Below, piece after piece: positions 31,750 through 42,290 of a DNA stretch of 64,000 bases. Made by a program: the position numbers and the translations under genes. The notes below the pieces were generated by a model. The model was given only the letters and a program-made list of their open reading frames with translations, was not told the DNA's origin and ran no database searches. Source of the DNA: Prionace glauca (lineage: Eukaryota > Chordata > Chondrichthyes > Carcharhiniformes > Carcharhinidae); assembly GCA_037974335.1 (NCBI GenBank), contig CM075760.1, positions 21,613,291 to 21,677,290 on the forward strand, written 5' to 3'. Every line of letters starts with the position of its first letter. The stretch's first letter is position 1.

Positions 31750-31759
31750 GTTCAGTTCT

Positions 31760-31960
31760 CCAGCTCCTGTCTGCAGACTGACAATAAAACCCAATGGTTC
31801 TTATTGGGGGTGTTGGGGCCTCCAGCGGGTGATGATGAATCCCCCCCGCTAACCTCACAATGCCCTGGGGTGATTGACAGCAGATCCGGACCAATAGGAA
31901 GAGACTGCAGAGTTCTTGTTCTCCAACCAGACTGACTGATAGGCGGGGCCCTCTTCAGTA
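31760..31960 (-). promoter_or_regulatory. Zinc-finger gene promoter P2
   Basis: The module TGATTGACAGCAGATCCGGA followed by CCAATAGG (31871-31898), then TCTCCAACCAG, and NRF1-like GCATGCGCC near 31963. The same module is at 32245 and, reversed, at P1. Orientation fits transcription to the left into the minus-strand units. Confidence 0.65.
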
Positions 31961-32079
31961 CGCATGCGCCTTGCCACACAGTTTCCCGATAAAGATGGCG
32001 GTGGGGAATCAGGGCCTGTCTCCGGGAAAAACCCGAGCTGATTTCCGAGGTTCACAACCCGCACCGGAGCTTTGTATTC

Positions 32080-32400
32080 GGGGCTCGGCGCCGAAACGGC
32101 GTGTTATTGAAGCCTCCAGCTCACCCGCCGGCTCCATCCCTCCCTCATTACCCACCCTCGGTTTCTGATGCGATGAGAATTTTCACCGCCTCACTCCTGA
32201 GCTTCCAGCGGCACTGCGCATGCTCCACATTAAAATGCCCGGCAGTGATTGACAGCAACTGCGGCCCAATAGGAAGAGGGGGCGGGGCTGTTCCTCCAAC
32301 CAGTGTGAATCGGGGGCGGGGCTGGAGGACCGAGCGGAGCGGTTGGTCCACCAACCAATCGGAGTGAGTGAGGGGCGGAGCTGAAACCAGGTCTACCTCA
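32080..32400 (-). promoter_or_regulatory. CpG-rich zinc-finger gene promoter P3
   Basis: GCGCATGCTCC at 32217, GTGATTGACAGC at 32245, CCCAATAGGA at 32265, two GGGGGCGGGGC boxes near 32278 and 32313, and ACCAATCGG near 32354. Same module order as P2, so it should drive leftward transcription. The two may be alternative or duplicated promoters. Confidence 0.65.
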
Positions 32401-32699
32401 TTGGCTGAAACTCTGCATCATTGTGAAAGCTGCTTTGTGTCAAACTCCAGGAGAAAAACTGGACCTTTCTGTTTGTGACTTTAAACAGATGAGCAGAAAA
32501 AAAGGGATCTGAAAAGCAGCAGTCACTTAAGGTTATTCTGGGAGAAGTGAGGCCTGTGTAATGTCGGATTTCACACAGCACAGCTTGTGGTTTCACCCTG
32601 GATGATGGATCTGCTAATTGTATCACTCAAGTCACTCAATGGGATTCTTAGGAACCACATTGTCTGCTTGGTGGAAACAGTTTGTGCTACAGTTTATGA

Positions 32700-32875
32700 G
32701 AATCAGCACACACAGACACCTAAACACAGATCTACAAACACTCTCACCCTCTGTTACACACAGACATCCTCTCCGCACAAACAACACACTAACAGACACA
32801 CACACACAGATATATTTCACGATACACAACACTTGTATACACCAGCTCCCACACATGCACACACAGCAGCCTTAT
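32700..32875. repeat. CA-rich simple repeat
   Basis: Imperfect (CA)n with CACACACAGA-type units. Not a clean microsatellite. Confidence 0.7.
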
Positions 32876-33019
32876 GTTGGCTAAAGTATTAATGACTGCA
32901 AGAACTAAAAATGTGAAGAAATTCCAGGAAAAAATGATGTTCCAAAGGTGATAAGCAATTTTAACCATCCGATTCCACCTCTTTCCATGAACCTTAAATC
33001 TATACTGAACAATAATTGG

Positions 33020-33215
33020 TATAGAGGCAACCACAAAAGATTGAAGGACAATTTAGCATGGTAATTCACCGAACATGAACATCTTTGGCGTATGCTCGTC
33101 CCCCTGACATTAAGGGGCAATTTACTAAGGCCAATAAACCTAACCTACACATCTTTGGACTCTGGGAGGAAACCCATGCTGATAGTGTGCAAATTCCATA
33201 CAGACTACGCACATT
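33020..33215 (-). mobile_element. SINE-a fragments
   Basis: Two overlapping stretches of the SINE-a body in reverse (GGACAATTTAGCATGG, then AAGGGGCAATTTACTAAGG to GGGAGGAAACCC). The duplicated middle suggests two insertions or an internal duplication. Confidence 0.6.
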
Positions 33216-33334
33216 CTGACATGTTCTTATGTTCATTCTCCCCTTGATCTGTTTCCTAATTTCATAGATGACGTTTCAGTCCCAGTCTGTACCCGATAAA
33301 AGCAAAAGAATGATTATAAGCTATTTGTGAATCT

Positions 33335-33405
33335 GAAACCAAAAGAGAAAATGTTGGAAAACCTCAGCAGGTCTGGCAGCATCTGTAAAGAGAGAAAATA
33401 GCTGA
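33335..33405 (-). repeat. Repeat E copy
   Basis: The plus strand has ACCTCAGCAGGTCTGGCAGC followed by ATCTGTAAAGAGAG, the reverse of the copies at 6560 and 56640. Confidence 0.65.
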
Positions 33406-33411
33406 CATATC

Positions 33412-33757
33412 ATAGAATCTATACAGTACAGAGAGAGGCCATTAGGCCCATCGAGTCTGCACCAACACAATCTCACCCAGACGCTATCCCCACAACCCCA
33501 CATATTTACCCCCTAATCCCTCTAACCTATGCATCACAGGACACAAGGAGGAACTTATCATGGCCAATGCAGCTAATCCACACATCTTTTGGATTGTGGG
33601 AGGAAACTGGAGCATCCGGAGGAAACCCATGCAGACATGGAGAGAACATGCAAACTCCACGCAGACAGTGACCTAAGCCAGAAATCGAACCCAGGTCCCT
33701 GGCGCTGTGAGGTAACAGTGCTAACCACCATGCCACTGTGCCATTTTTAGTCCAGAT
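33412..33757 (-). mobile_element. SINE-a, full length
   Basis: CR1-type tail at the left (TCATAGAATCTATACAGTAC) and tRNA-like head at the right (AATCGAACCCAGGTCCCTGG, GCTAACCACCATGCCACTG), both read on the minus strand. Confidence 0.85.
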
Positions 33758-33857
33758 TACCTTTTGTCAAAGCTAAAAGGCATAGAAAGTGGGAGATATT
33801 TATATTGCAGGGTGAGGGAATGAAAGATGAATCATACCCACAGAAACCAGGGGAAAA

Positions 33858-34048
33858 TGTTTATTTGGAATTACGAGTTTTTGGTGCACTGCTCCTTCAT
33901 CAGGTGAGTCGCTCACCTAACGAACCAGCAGCACTCCGAAAGCTGGTGATTCCAAATAAACCTGTTGGACTTTAACCTGGTGTTGTGAGACTTCTTGCTG
34001 TGTTTACCCCAGTCCAACGCCGGCATCTCCACCTCATCCCTATTCAGG
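33858..34048. mobile_element. Repeat F copy with fold-back arms
   Basis: TTTATTTGGAATTACGAG at 33859 is roughly mirrored by GATTCCAAATAAA at 33949. The inner parts (CATCAGGTGAG and CTCACCTAACG) face each other. After the right arm comes the family end CCTGGTGTTGTGAGACTTCT to CGCCGGCATCTCC. The arms are less alike than in the 31519 copy. Confidence 0.65.
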
Positions 34049-34049
34049 C

Positions 34050-34395
34050 AGCAGAGGAGTTCCGCGCAGGCGTAGTACAGGCCATGTTCTGAGCTTGCGC
34101 AGTGGGAGTGCTGGCGGTCGGGAGTTCCTTGTTTCTTGTCCTTGCGGCGGGTCAGGAAGCGGCGGGTCCGAGAGAGAGACCGCCGCAAAGGGAAGATGGA
34201 AAGGCTTCATAAACAACCAGTGAAGTCAGCAAACCTCGAATAAGAAGGTTCCAGGCCAGTCCCGAGTTTGTCCTGAGCCGCTCTGCTTCCCGCAGAGACA
34301 AACCCGGAAGAAGGACCGCCAGCCTCACCAGGCAAGGTGCAGGAGTGCGCCTGCGCGGTGCTCCCTGCCAGCAGGAGGAGAGAGATTGTCAATGT
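34050..34395 (+). promoter_or_regulatory. CpG-rich promoter and first-exon region of ZNF3
   Basis: NRF1-like sites CGCGCAGGCG (34060) and CTTGCGCAGTG (34094), and GCCTGCGCGG (34350). CTTCATAAACA with nearby AATAAGA near 34206-34245 is shared with the region at 40011-40050. It lies upstream of the plus-strand ZNF3. An exact transcription start is not visible. Confidence 0.6.
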
Positions 34396-34445
34396 CTATC
34401 CTGGAATGACAGTGATGGATTTTAAAACTCCTTTTACAGGGAGTT

Positions 34446-34551
34446 AGGGTTTATTTATTGGTGTCACAAGTATGCTTACATTGACACCGCATTGAAGTTA
34501 CTGTGAAAACCCCCAAGTCGCCCCACTCCAGTGCCCGTTCGGGTGCACTGA
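34446..34551 (-). mobile_element. SINE-b fragment inside a zinc-finger exon
   Basis: Reverse of the b-type tail and body (TTTATTTATTGGTGTCACAA, GAAGTTACTGTGAAAACCCC). GGGAGTT flanks it at 34439-34445 and 34552-34558. It lies immediately after the acceptor CTTTTACAG. Confidence 0.82.
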
Positions 34552-34694
34552 GGGAGTTGGAGGGGGAGGATTTGTCAATGAGAATTTTAAGCCAAGCATC
34601 ACTTCAACATTGATAGAATCTTCAGATTCATTAGGATCTGGATAGTTCACAAAGGAAATTTCCGTTCATCCAATACTGGATGCCATAAGAGTTA

Positions 34695-35175
34695 AAGAAC
34701 AAAGAAAATACAGCACAGGAAAAGACCCTTCGGTTCTCCAAACCTGTGCCGATCATGGTGCCCAAAATTATCTAAAAAGTACCTTCTGCCCTCACTTCAT
34801 CCATATCCGTCTACTCCCTCCCCATTCATGGACCCATTCAGATGCCTGTTAAATGTTGCTAATGTCCCTCCTTCCACCACCTCCTCTGGCAGCATGTTCC
34901 AGGCATCCACCACTCTCTTTGTGAAAAACTTCCCCTGCATTTCTCCCTTAAACTCCCCCCCCCCCCTCACCTTGAACCTGTACCCCCTTGTAATTGACAC
35001 TTCCACCCTGGGAAAAAACATCTGAATATCCACCTTGTCTATGCTTTTCAGAATTTTTTCACCTCTATCAGATCTCCCCTCTGCCTCTGTCTTTACAGTG
35101 AAAACAATCCTAGTTTGTTCAACCACTCCTCATAGCTGATGTCCTCGAAATCAGAAAACATCCTGGTCAACCTTT
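34695..35175 (-). mobile_element. CR1-like LINE 3' fragment
   Basis: The minus-strand frame from 35126 encodes the C-terminal part (ILKSIDKVDIQMFFPRVEVS, FFTKRVVDAWNMLPEEVVEG) to GVDGYG, then a tail with GAAAATACAGC on the plus strand. It interrupts intron sequence that is continuous at 21110-21250. Confidence 0.8.
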
Positions 35176-35608
35176 AGTCAGGACAGTGTGTGAATACCAG
35201 TGATGATGTTCACAGACTCCTAATACCTGATCTCACCAAGTGATCGAGGTTGAGCGTATGGGAGATTTTAAAGTCTTGGTTGATTGTCGATATGACTCCT
35301 GCCTCTTCCATCTTCTCCGTCTCACCCCTTTCCCTGAAGGAAATTTGTGAATCAGTTGAATTTTTTACAACAATCTGGCAGCTTTCATGGTCATGTTTTC
35401 CTCCTGTCGGCCCCACAAATTACCAGATTTATTCAGCTCAATTTCACAACCTGTTTTGTGGGTTCTCTCTCTCACTCCCTTTTTTCTGTTTCAAACCAAT
35501 TTCACAGGATTTCGAGAGGGTTGCAGTCAGGAGATTCAAACCAAACATCACATCTGGATCTGACAGTTGCATAACTTATCACAGTGTAAATATCAGCAGA
35601 TTTTTAAC

Positions 35609-37039
35609 ATGGCAAGAAAAAGAACCGTTCACACTGGGGAGAAACCGTACACGTTTTCTGTGTGTGGAAGAGGCTTCAGCCAATTATCTTACCTGTCAAC
35701 ACACAATTGCAGTCACACCAAGAAGAAACCGTGGAAATGTGAGGACTGTGGGAAGAGATTCCAATCCCCATCTCACCTGGAAATGCATTGCCGCAGTCAC
35801 ACTGGGGAGAAACCATTCATCTGCTCTGACTGTGGGAACGGATTCACTCAGTTAACCAACTTGCTAAGACACCAGGAAGTCCACAATGGGAAGAGGCTAT
35901 TGAGCTCCTCTGAGTGTGGGATGAAACGCCAGCGAGTTCAGACCGGGGAGAAGCCATTCATCTGCTCCGAATGTGGGAAGAGATTCTCAAGGTCGCCTAA
36001 CCTGCTGGCACACCAGCGAGTTCATACTGAGGACAGACCTTTTAAATGCCCGGACTGTGGGAAGTGCTTTAAAAGTGCAGGGGAACTCATGTCCCATCAA
36101 CATATTCACACTGACGAGAGGCCTTTCAGGTGCTCTGACTGTGGGAGTGGGTTCAAGTCATCCAATGCCCTAACTAAACACCAGCGCACTCACACTGATG
36201 AGAGACCTTTCAGATGCTCTCAGTGTGGCACTGCATTCAGGCAATCGAGTGACCTGTCTGTACATTGGCGCACTCACACTGGGGAGAGGCCATTCTCCTG
36301 CTCTCAATGTGGGAAGGGATTCACTCACTCATCTAGTCTGCAGAGACACCAGCGAATTCACACTCATGAGAAACCTTACATCTGCTCCAAATGTGGGAAG
36401 GGATTCAGTCAGTCCACCAATTTGCTAAGACACCAGCAAGTTCACACTACTGAGAGACCATTTAAATGCCCAGAATGTGGGAAGTGCTATAAAAGTTCTG
36501 CGAAGCTGCTGTGCCATCAACGTGTCCACACTGATGAGAGCCCATTTAGGTGCTCTCACTGTGGGATTGGGTTCAAGACATCATCTGCCCTCACATCACA
36601 TCAGCGCACTCACACTGAGGAGAGACCTTTTAAATGCGCAGAATGTGGAAAAAGCTTTAAACGTTCAGGGGAACTCGTATGCCATCAACGAATTCACACT
36701 GAGGAGAGACCTTTTAAATGTCCAGACTGCGGGAAGGGCTTTAAGATTTCCTGCAATCTGGTGTCCCATCGACGCGTTCACACTGGAGAGAGACCGTTCA
36801 GATGCTCTGATTGTGGGACTGCGTTCAGAGAATTATGTCATCTCACTGTACACCAGCGCATTCACACTGGGGAGAGGCCGTTCACCTGCTCAGAATGTGG
36901 AAAGGGATTTTCTCATTCATTCAACTTGCTGATACACAAGCGAGTTCACACTGGGGAGAAGCCGTACACCTGCTCTGTGTGTGGGAAGGGATTTGCTCAT
37001 TCATCCAATCTGCTAACTCACCAGCGAGTTCACAAGTGA
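35609..37039 (+). CDS. C2H2 zinc-finger protein, 17 finger positions (ZNF3)
   Basis: The exon opens at 35508 after TTTCACAG; the first ATG is 35609, giving 476 residues. Finger 1 reads [10 protein letters not shown] (first Cys to Phe) and finger 4 is cut down to [14 protein letters not shown]. The other 15 fingers are complete. Helix -1/3/6 for fingers 5-17: RNA, SES, SAK, QDV, HSR, QNR, SKC, TAS, REC, INS, EHV, HNI, HNT. FKC-type fingers paired with FRCS fingers through (T/P)DE(R/S)PF linkers occur at fingers 6-7 and 11-12, as in ZNF1 and ZNF4. No other domain in the exon. Likely a nuclear DNA-binding factor; the long array could contact several tens of bases. Confidence 0.9.
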   Translation: MARKRTVHTGEKPYTFSVCGRGFSQLSYLSTHNCSHTKKKPWKCEDCGKRFQSPSHLEMHCRSHTGEKPFICSDCGNGFTQLTNLLRHQEVHNGKRLLSSSECGMKRQRVQTGEKPFICSECGKRFSRSPNLLAHQRVHTEDRPFKCPDCGKCFKSAGELMSHQHIHTDERPFRCSDCGSGFKSSNALTKHQRTHTDERPFRCSQCGTAFRQSSDLSVHWRTHTGERPFSCSQCGKGFTHSSSLQRHQRIHTHEKPYICSKCGKGFSQSTNLLRHQQVHTTERPFKCPECGKCYKSSAKLLCHQRVHTDESPFRCSHCGIGFKTSSALTSHQRTHTEERPFKCAECGKSFKRSGELVCHQRIHTEERPFKCPDCGKGFKISCNLVSHRRVHTGERPFRCSDCGTAFRELCHLTVHQRIHTGERPFTCSECGKGFSHSFNLLIHKRVHTGEKPYTCSVCGKGFAHSSNLLTHQRVHK

Positions 37040-37111
37040 GTGGATTTTGCCATCAATTACATCCAGAAAGGAACCATGTTCATTGGGCTCTGTTTCTGCT
37101 GATGTATATTC

Positions 37112-37385
37112 CATCTCAGGGTGGTACGGTAACAGTTGTTAGCACTGCTGCATCACAGAGCTAGGGATCCAAGTTCAATTCCAGCCCTGGAATGCCGGAT
37201 GACTGTCTGCATGTGTTTTCTCCCACAGTCCAAAGATATGTGGGTTAGGTTGATTGGCCATGCTAGGTGACTCCTCATTGTCAGAGGGATTGGCAGAGCA
37301 AATACATGGAGTTACTGGGTGGGAATATTGTCAGTGTATGCTCAATGAGCCAAATGGCCTCCTTCTGCACTTAGGTATTCTAGGT
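37112..37385 (+). mobile_element. SINE-a
   Basis: tRNA-like head (TTGTTAGCACTGCTGCATCA, AAGTTCAATTCCAGC) through GTGGGTTAGGTTGATTGGCC to CCTTCTGCACTTAGGTATTC. The A box is worn. Confidence 0.75.
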
Positions 37386-37639
37386 TTGTCTTAAACATTG
37401 TGAATATTTTTAATATCTCTAATACAAGTCATTTCCTTTTGAAGGGCTCTCCCTCTCCCCTGTTTTCTCCATCCTCACCTCCAACAACAGGTGTGAGCAG
37501 CCCATGGAAATGCTTTGTCCCTAAGATTGAGATAATCCCATCAGTTGTCTCTGCTGCTTTGCTCCATTCCATTAGCCTAATGGGCCAAACTGTCTCTCAA
37601 CATCCTTCTTGTCTGAGCCCTGAACTCCCACTTATCTCC

Positions 37640-38333
37640 ATCCAGTCTCACACACACCAGTGGGTTCATACTGCAGAGAGAGGATTTAAATTCTGCAACT
37701 GTGACAGGAGCTTTATAAATGCACTTCACTGATGGTTCACCAGTGCATTCACTCTGGTTCCACTCCACTCATCTGCTCTCAGTGTAGTAAGAGATTCAGG
37801 CAATTGTCCATCCTGCAGCAACTGCAGACAGTTCACACCAGGAAGAGGTCATTCACCTGCTCCATGTATTGAAAGCAATTCACTGATTCATTCATTTTGT
37901 TAATTCACCAGTGAGTTCACACTGATGGAATATATTTTAAATGTCTGGATTGTGAAAAATGTTTTAAAATTTCTGTGGATCTGATGTGCTATCAGCAGGT
38001 TCACACTGACAGCAAACCATCCAGAGTCTCTCACTGTGGAACTGGGTTCAGCTGGTCATGTGAACTAAGTGTTCACGAGTGCATTCACTCTGGGTGAGGC
38101 CATTCACCTGCTCCAGTTTGGGAAGAAATTCACTCAGTCATCGCACCTCAATGCACATCAACTTGTTCGCACTGATAAGGAATCTTTTCAAAGTTCTGAT
38201 TGTGAGCAGAGATTTAAATGCAAAATGTGCTGATGCACAGATACATTCAAAGACTATTCACCTGCTCCATGTGTGAGGAGAGATTCACTCAGTTATCTTA
38301 CTTTCTAACACAGCAGAGTGTTCCTAAGTGACT
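37640..38333 (+). pseudogene. Old C2H2 zinc-finger pseudogene
   Basis: About eight worn fingers are readable across frames: ICSQCSKRFRQLSILQQLQT, FTCSMY then stop, FKCLDCEKCFKISVDLMC, VSHCGTGFSWSCELS. There are several stops and lost ligands. The upstream flank 37400-37500 resembles the ZNF1 3' flank. Not translatable as an array. Confidence 0.8.
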
Positions 38334-38387
38334 ACAGGGGCCGGATTCTGCTGTTATTCCTTCTGTGAATCACATTCAGCACTGAAC

Positions 38388-38897
38388 TATGGCCCTGGAG
38401 GGAGTGCAGAGGAGGTTTACTCGGCTGATACCGGAGTTGAGGGGATTGAGCTATGAGGAGAGGCTGAATAAACTAGGCTTGTACTCGTTAGAGTTTAGAA
38501 GAATGAGGGGAGATCTCATTGAGATGTATAAGATGATGAATGGGATGGATAGGATAGAGGTGGAGAGACTGTTCCCGCTCAAAAAAGACAGTAGGACTAG
38601 GGGGCACAGCCTCAAGATAAAGGGGGGGCGGTTTAGAACAGAGTTGAGGAGGAACTTCTTCACTCAAAGGGTGGTGAATCTCTGGAATTCTCTGCCCGTT
38701 GAAGTGGTGGAGGCTGCCTCGCTAAATATTTTTAAGAAACGGGTTGATGGGTTTTTGATAAGAGAAGGGATTAAGGGTTATGGGGAGAGGGCGGGAAGGT
38801 GGAGCTGAGTCACGACAGATCAGCCATGATCTTATTGAATGGCGGGGCAGGCTCGAGGGGCCAGATGGCCTACTCCTGCTCCTATTTCTTATGTTCT
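38388..38897 (+). mobile_element. LINE-C 3' fragment
   Basis: A 139-residue intact C-terminal frame (ALEGVQRRFTRLIPELRGLS to GYGERAGRWS), then the tail with TTCTTATGTTC. By eye almost identical to 54955-55465. Inserted next to a zinc-finger 3' end whose AATAAA lies at 38967. Confidence 0.87.
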
Positions 38898-39299
38898 GAT
38901 ATTTGAAATTTGTTTCTAATTATGTTAATAATCTCTGTAACTGGACTGAAGTTGAATATTCTAAATAAATGTGAAATAAAACAGATTTGTTTGAATACAT
39001 TATTGCAGATGTTTGTCTTTCCCAGCTGAGTGTTTAACATTGACTGGCTGGAGCTCAGAAAGGGCAATATGGGGGAGGATCATACAGCAGGAACAGAACT
39101 TCAGTCTGTTCCTGCCGTAGGGTCACACTGAGAGGGACAAACAACACTTTGGTCTTTCTCATCTCTCTGACAGCAAAGTGGGTTAATCCTGAGGTGTGTC
39201 AGAAATATGTCCCAGCTGCTCTCTTCCATTGTCCAGAGCTCCTAGACATGGAACAGAAGGCTCTTTTACAACTATGTTTAGAGTCAGGATGAATAATTG
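38898..39299. other. Zinc-finger 3' UTR remnant and unassigned sequence
   Basis: AATAAA at 38967 and ATAAAAC at 38979 lie in sequence resembling 57205-57300. Nothing else recognised. Confidence 0.4.
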
Positions 39300-39309
39300 T
39301 GAAAGAAAA

Positions 39310-39480
39310 TCAAAATACTACATATGCTGGAAATCTGAAATAAAAACAAAGCTAGAAAAACTCAGCAGGTCTGGCAGCACTTATGCAGAAACAGAGCTAA
39401 TGTTTTGGAACTGAAGAGTCATATTGGACTGGAAACATTGACTCTGTTTCTGTTTTTACAGATACTGTCACAGCTGCAGA
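39310..39480. repeat. Two facing repeat E copies
   Basis: Left part in reverse (AACTCAGCAGGTCTGGCAGC), right part forward (GGAAACATTGACTCTGTTTC, TTTACAGATACTGTCACAGC). They meet near 39410. Confidence 0.6.
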
Positions 39481-39683
39481 GAGTTTGCAACAATTCCGGC
39501 TTTTGAACAAACGTGAAGGCCGTCAAATCAAAGATTAGTGTAAAACTACGACCTGTTCCTGACTGAAAGTGAAACAGCAGGTTTAAATTTCCAGACTGAT
39601 AAATGATTGTGGTAATTACACTATGCACACTATTTCGAGGAAGGTGTTAACTGATTTAAAATAAGCCTGTTTAAATATATTTT

Positions 39684-39725
39684 CATAGAAAATAGGAGCA
39701 GGAGTAAGCCATTCTCGGCCAGTCA
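39684..39725 (-). mobile_element. LINE-C tail scrap
   Basis: AAATAGGAGCAGGAGTAAGCC is the reverse complement of the family tail. Confidence 0.55.
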
Positions 39726-39834
39726 TTTTGATCATGGACCAGGGAAGATGTTTGACAATATCAAGTGGCAATGGCGGTTGTATTACCCAGCGTGCATCGA
39801 GAGATTGACTACACCCTATCTTGAATACAGGCGA

Positions 39835-39960
39835 TCATTGCGCAGGCTCAGTGCCGCTCTGGCTGGAGCATGCGCAGTGCAGTGTAGGCGGTGATCGGAT
39901 GGGATGGGATGGAGCAGCAGGGGGAGCAGAAACTGGAGACAGCGGTGAGTGAGATTAAGT
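39835..39960 (+). promoter_or_regulatory. Promoter and probable first exon end, likely of ZNF4
   Basis: NRF1-like TTGCGCAGGC (39838) and GCATGCGCAGTGCAG (39869). A splice donor GTGAGT follows at 39945. The nearest plus-strand coding exon is ZNF4 at 45233, so an intron of over 5 kb filled with LINEs is implied. Confidence 0.5.
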
Positions 39961-40088
39961 GGAGCCTGAGGATCAAAAGGGAGGATTCATAACACCCGGT
40001 GTAGGAAACAGAGCTTTCATAAACATCGGATATGAGCTTCAAACCACAAATAAGACGCCCGAGGCCCTGCTTGACATTTTATAGCCTC

Positions 40089-40228
40089 CATCTTTAGAGA
40101 ACAATGGGCAGCGTGGCCGCCATATTTATTGGAGGCAATGGACAGCAAGGCGGTGGCCATCTTTATAGGGGGCAATAAGCAACAGGGCGCATGTGCAACG
40201 CCACCTCTATAAGAGGCAATGGGCATCA
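40089..40228. repeat. Degenerate tandem repeat with YY1-like sites
   Basis: Four related units of about 28-44 bases with CTTTATAGGGGGCAATAAGC-like cores. GCCGCCATATT (40116-40126) is an exact YY1-type match, and GGCCATCTT follows at 40155. Confidence 0.55.
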
Positions 40229-40544
40229 AATACAGAAGTTAGTTCCTGGCTTCCAGAATCGGTCTCTTTTCCATTAAGGCACAGAAACATTGAATTATTA
40301 CACTACAGAAAATGACTAACCTGTCATGCATGTGCTGGTTCTCTACAAGGGAAATCAGTTCATCCCACTACTCTGTCTTTTCACTAACAAAACCAACAGA
40401 AAATATTTCCCATCCCAATTACCTGTGGAGAAAATTGTGATCAATTGCAGTCCATGTCGCGGAGGTGCTCCCCGTTAGGTCAGGAGTTACAAGCTATTCA
40501 CCCAGTGATGATGAAGGGACGGTGATACATCTCTGTCTACATCT

Positions 40545-40868
40545 CTGTGGCATGGTAGCACAGTGGTTAGCACTGCTGTTCCCAGGACCCAGATTCGATT
40601 CCCGGCGCGGGTCGCTGTGTGTGTGGAGTTTGCACATTCTACTTGTGTCTGCGTGGGTTTCATCCGGGTGCTCTAATTTCCTCCCACAGTCCAAAGATAT
40701 GCGGGTTAGGTTGATTGGCCATGGTAAAAAAATTGCCTTAGTGTCCTCAGATGCATAGGTTAGAGGGATTAATGGGTAAAATATGTGGGGGTAGGCCCTG
40801 GGTGGGATTGTGGTCGGTGCAGACTCAATGGGCCAAATAGCCTCTTTCTGCACTGTAGGGTTCTATGA
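40545..40868 (+). mobile_element. SINE-a, full length
   Basis: Head TGGTAGCACAGTGGTTAGCA and B box near AGATTCGATTCCCGG; body; tail GTAGGGTTCTATGATCTCTG. Confidence 0.85.
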
Positions 40869-40889
40869 TCTCTGAATCAATAATTACAA

Positions 40890-41432
40890 TATGTATTTAT
40901 ACAGCATCTTACATGTACTGAAACATTCTGAGGTGTTTCTCAGATGTGTTATAAAGCAACATTTGATACAGAGTCATGAGGGTGGATGGTTAAAGAGGTA
41001 ATTTTAATGAGTATCTGAAAGAGGGGGGTAGGATGATAAAGAGGGGGAGCAGTTTAAGGGGAAATTCGAAAGATTGTGGCCTTGGTAACTGGGAGTGCGT
41101 AGACGTGGGATAGAGTGTTTAAAACTGTGAATGCTGAGGAAGCTGGAATGAAAAGAATGCAGAGATACTGGAGGGTTGTGAGCCAAGAGGAGATTACAGA
41201 GGTAGGGAGGGGTGAAACCGTGGAGGGATTTGAGAACAAGGATGAGTAATTTAAAATGTTGATTCGTAAACAGGAGCCTTTGTAGCACAGGGGTGATGGG
41301 TGAACAAGATTTGGAATGAGTAAATACGTGGGCAGCAGAATTGTGATGACCTGAAGTTAATGGACAGGTTGAGTGAGGAAGACAGGCCAGGGGTGTGTTA
41401 GAATTATTAAGTCTGATGCTAACAAGCACTCA
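40890..41432 (-). mobile_element. LINE-P (L2-like) 3' end
   Basis: The minus strand encodes VTPVLQRLLFTNQHFKLLIL and KSLHGFTPPYLCNLL, the L2-like C terminus, then the untranslated end. Same family as 23500. Confidence 0.65.
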
Positions 41433-41523
41433 GATCCTGCATGGACCAGCTGGAGGGGGTATTCACAGACATCATCAACATCTCTTCACAACAATCTGAG
41501 GTCTGCCTGCTTCAAGATGGCAA

Positions 41524-42290
41524 GAACAAAGAACAAAACAGCACGGGAAACAGGCCCTTCGGCCCAACGAGCCCGCGCCGCCGTCCCATGGTCAGTGACC
41601 TATTCATGACTCTAGTCTATGCCTAATGTGTGAGGATCAGGGAGGTCCAATATAGGGACAATTTGTTACCCAATCAATCAGCCTAAAAGCACATTTTTGG
41701 GATGTGGGAGGAAACCGGAGCACCCGGAGGAAACCCACGCAACCACGGGGAGAACGCGCAAACTCCCACGGACACAGGCCCAACTCCATGTGTCCGCACA
41801 GCAACAGAGATAGCCTCTGTGCTGCCATGATGCCCTCAAGATGGTAAGTGCCTGTGGATAAAAATTTCATTATTAAAGACTCTATATCCCTGAGGCTAAA
41901 ACTGACCCCAAGCCTACAATGCTTAGTAAGGCCTGCTATATCCCCCTATATGTAGACCGCTCATGTGGCTGTCCAAGTGACTCTTGAACAACCCTAGCGT
42001 GCCTGCTTCCACCACCTTACTCGGCAGTGCATTCCACATCCCCACTACCCTTTGTGTGAAAAACTGCCCTCTAACATTAGTCTTATATCTAGCCCCCCTC
42101 ACCCTAAGCCCGTGACCCCTCGTTCTATCCATTTCTAATAGCGGAAAAAGCTTATCACCATCTACTCTATCTGTCCCCTTCATAATCTTATAAACCTCTA
42201 TTAAATCCCCCCTCAGCCGACGTCTCTCAAGGGAAAACAGCCCAAGTGCGTTCAATCTTTCCTCGTAAGACAGCCCTTCCATGATGGTCC
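41524..42290 (-). mobile_element. LINE-B-type 3' end nested in LINE-N
   Basis: The minus-strand frame to 41923 encodes [20 protein letters not shown] through VVGMWNALPSKVVEAGTLGL. The 3' UTR then includes a SINE-c body (41524-41830) and a tail GTTCTTTGTTCTT. TGGCAA flanks it at 41518-41523 and 42291-42296. Confidence 0.87.

Noticed and set aside
32587-32892. Thr/His-rich frames near 32.7 kb
   Set aside because: Translation of the CA-rich repeat.
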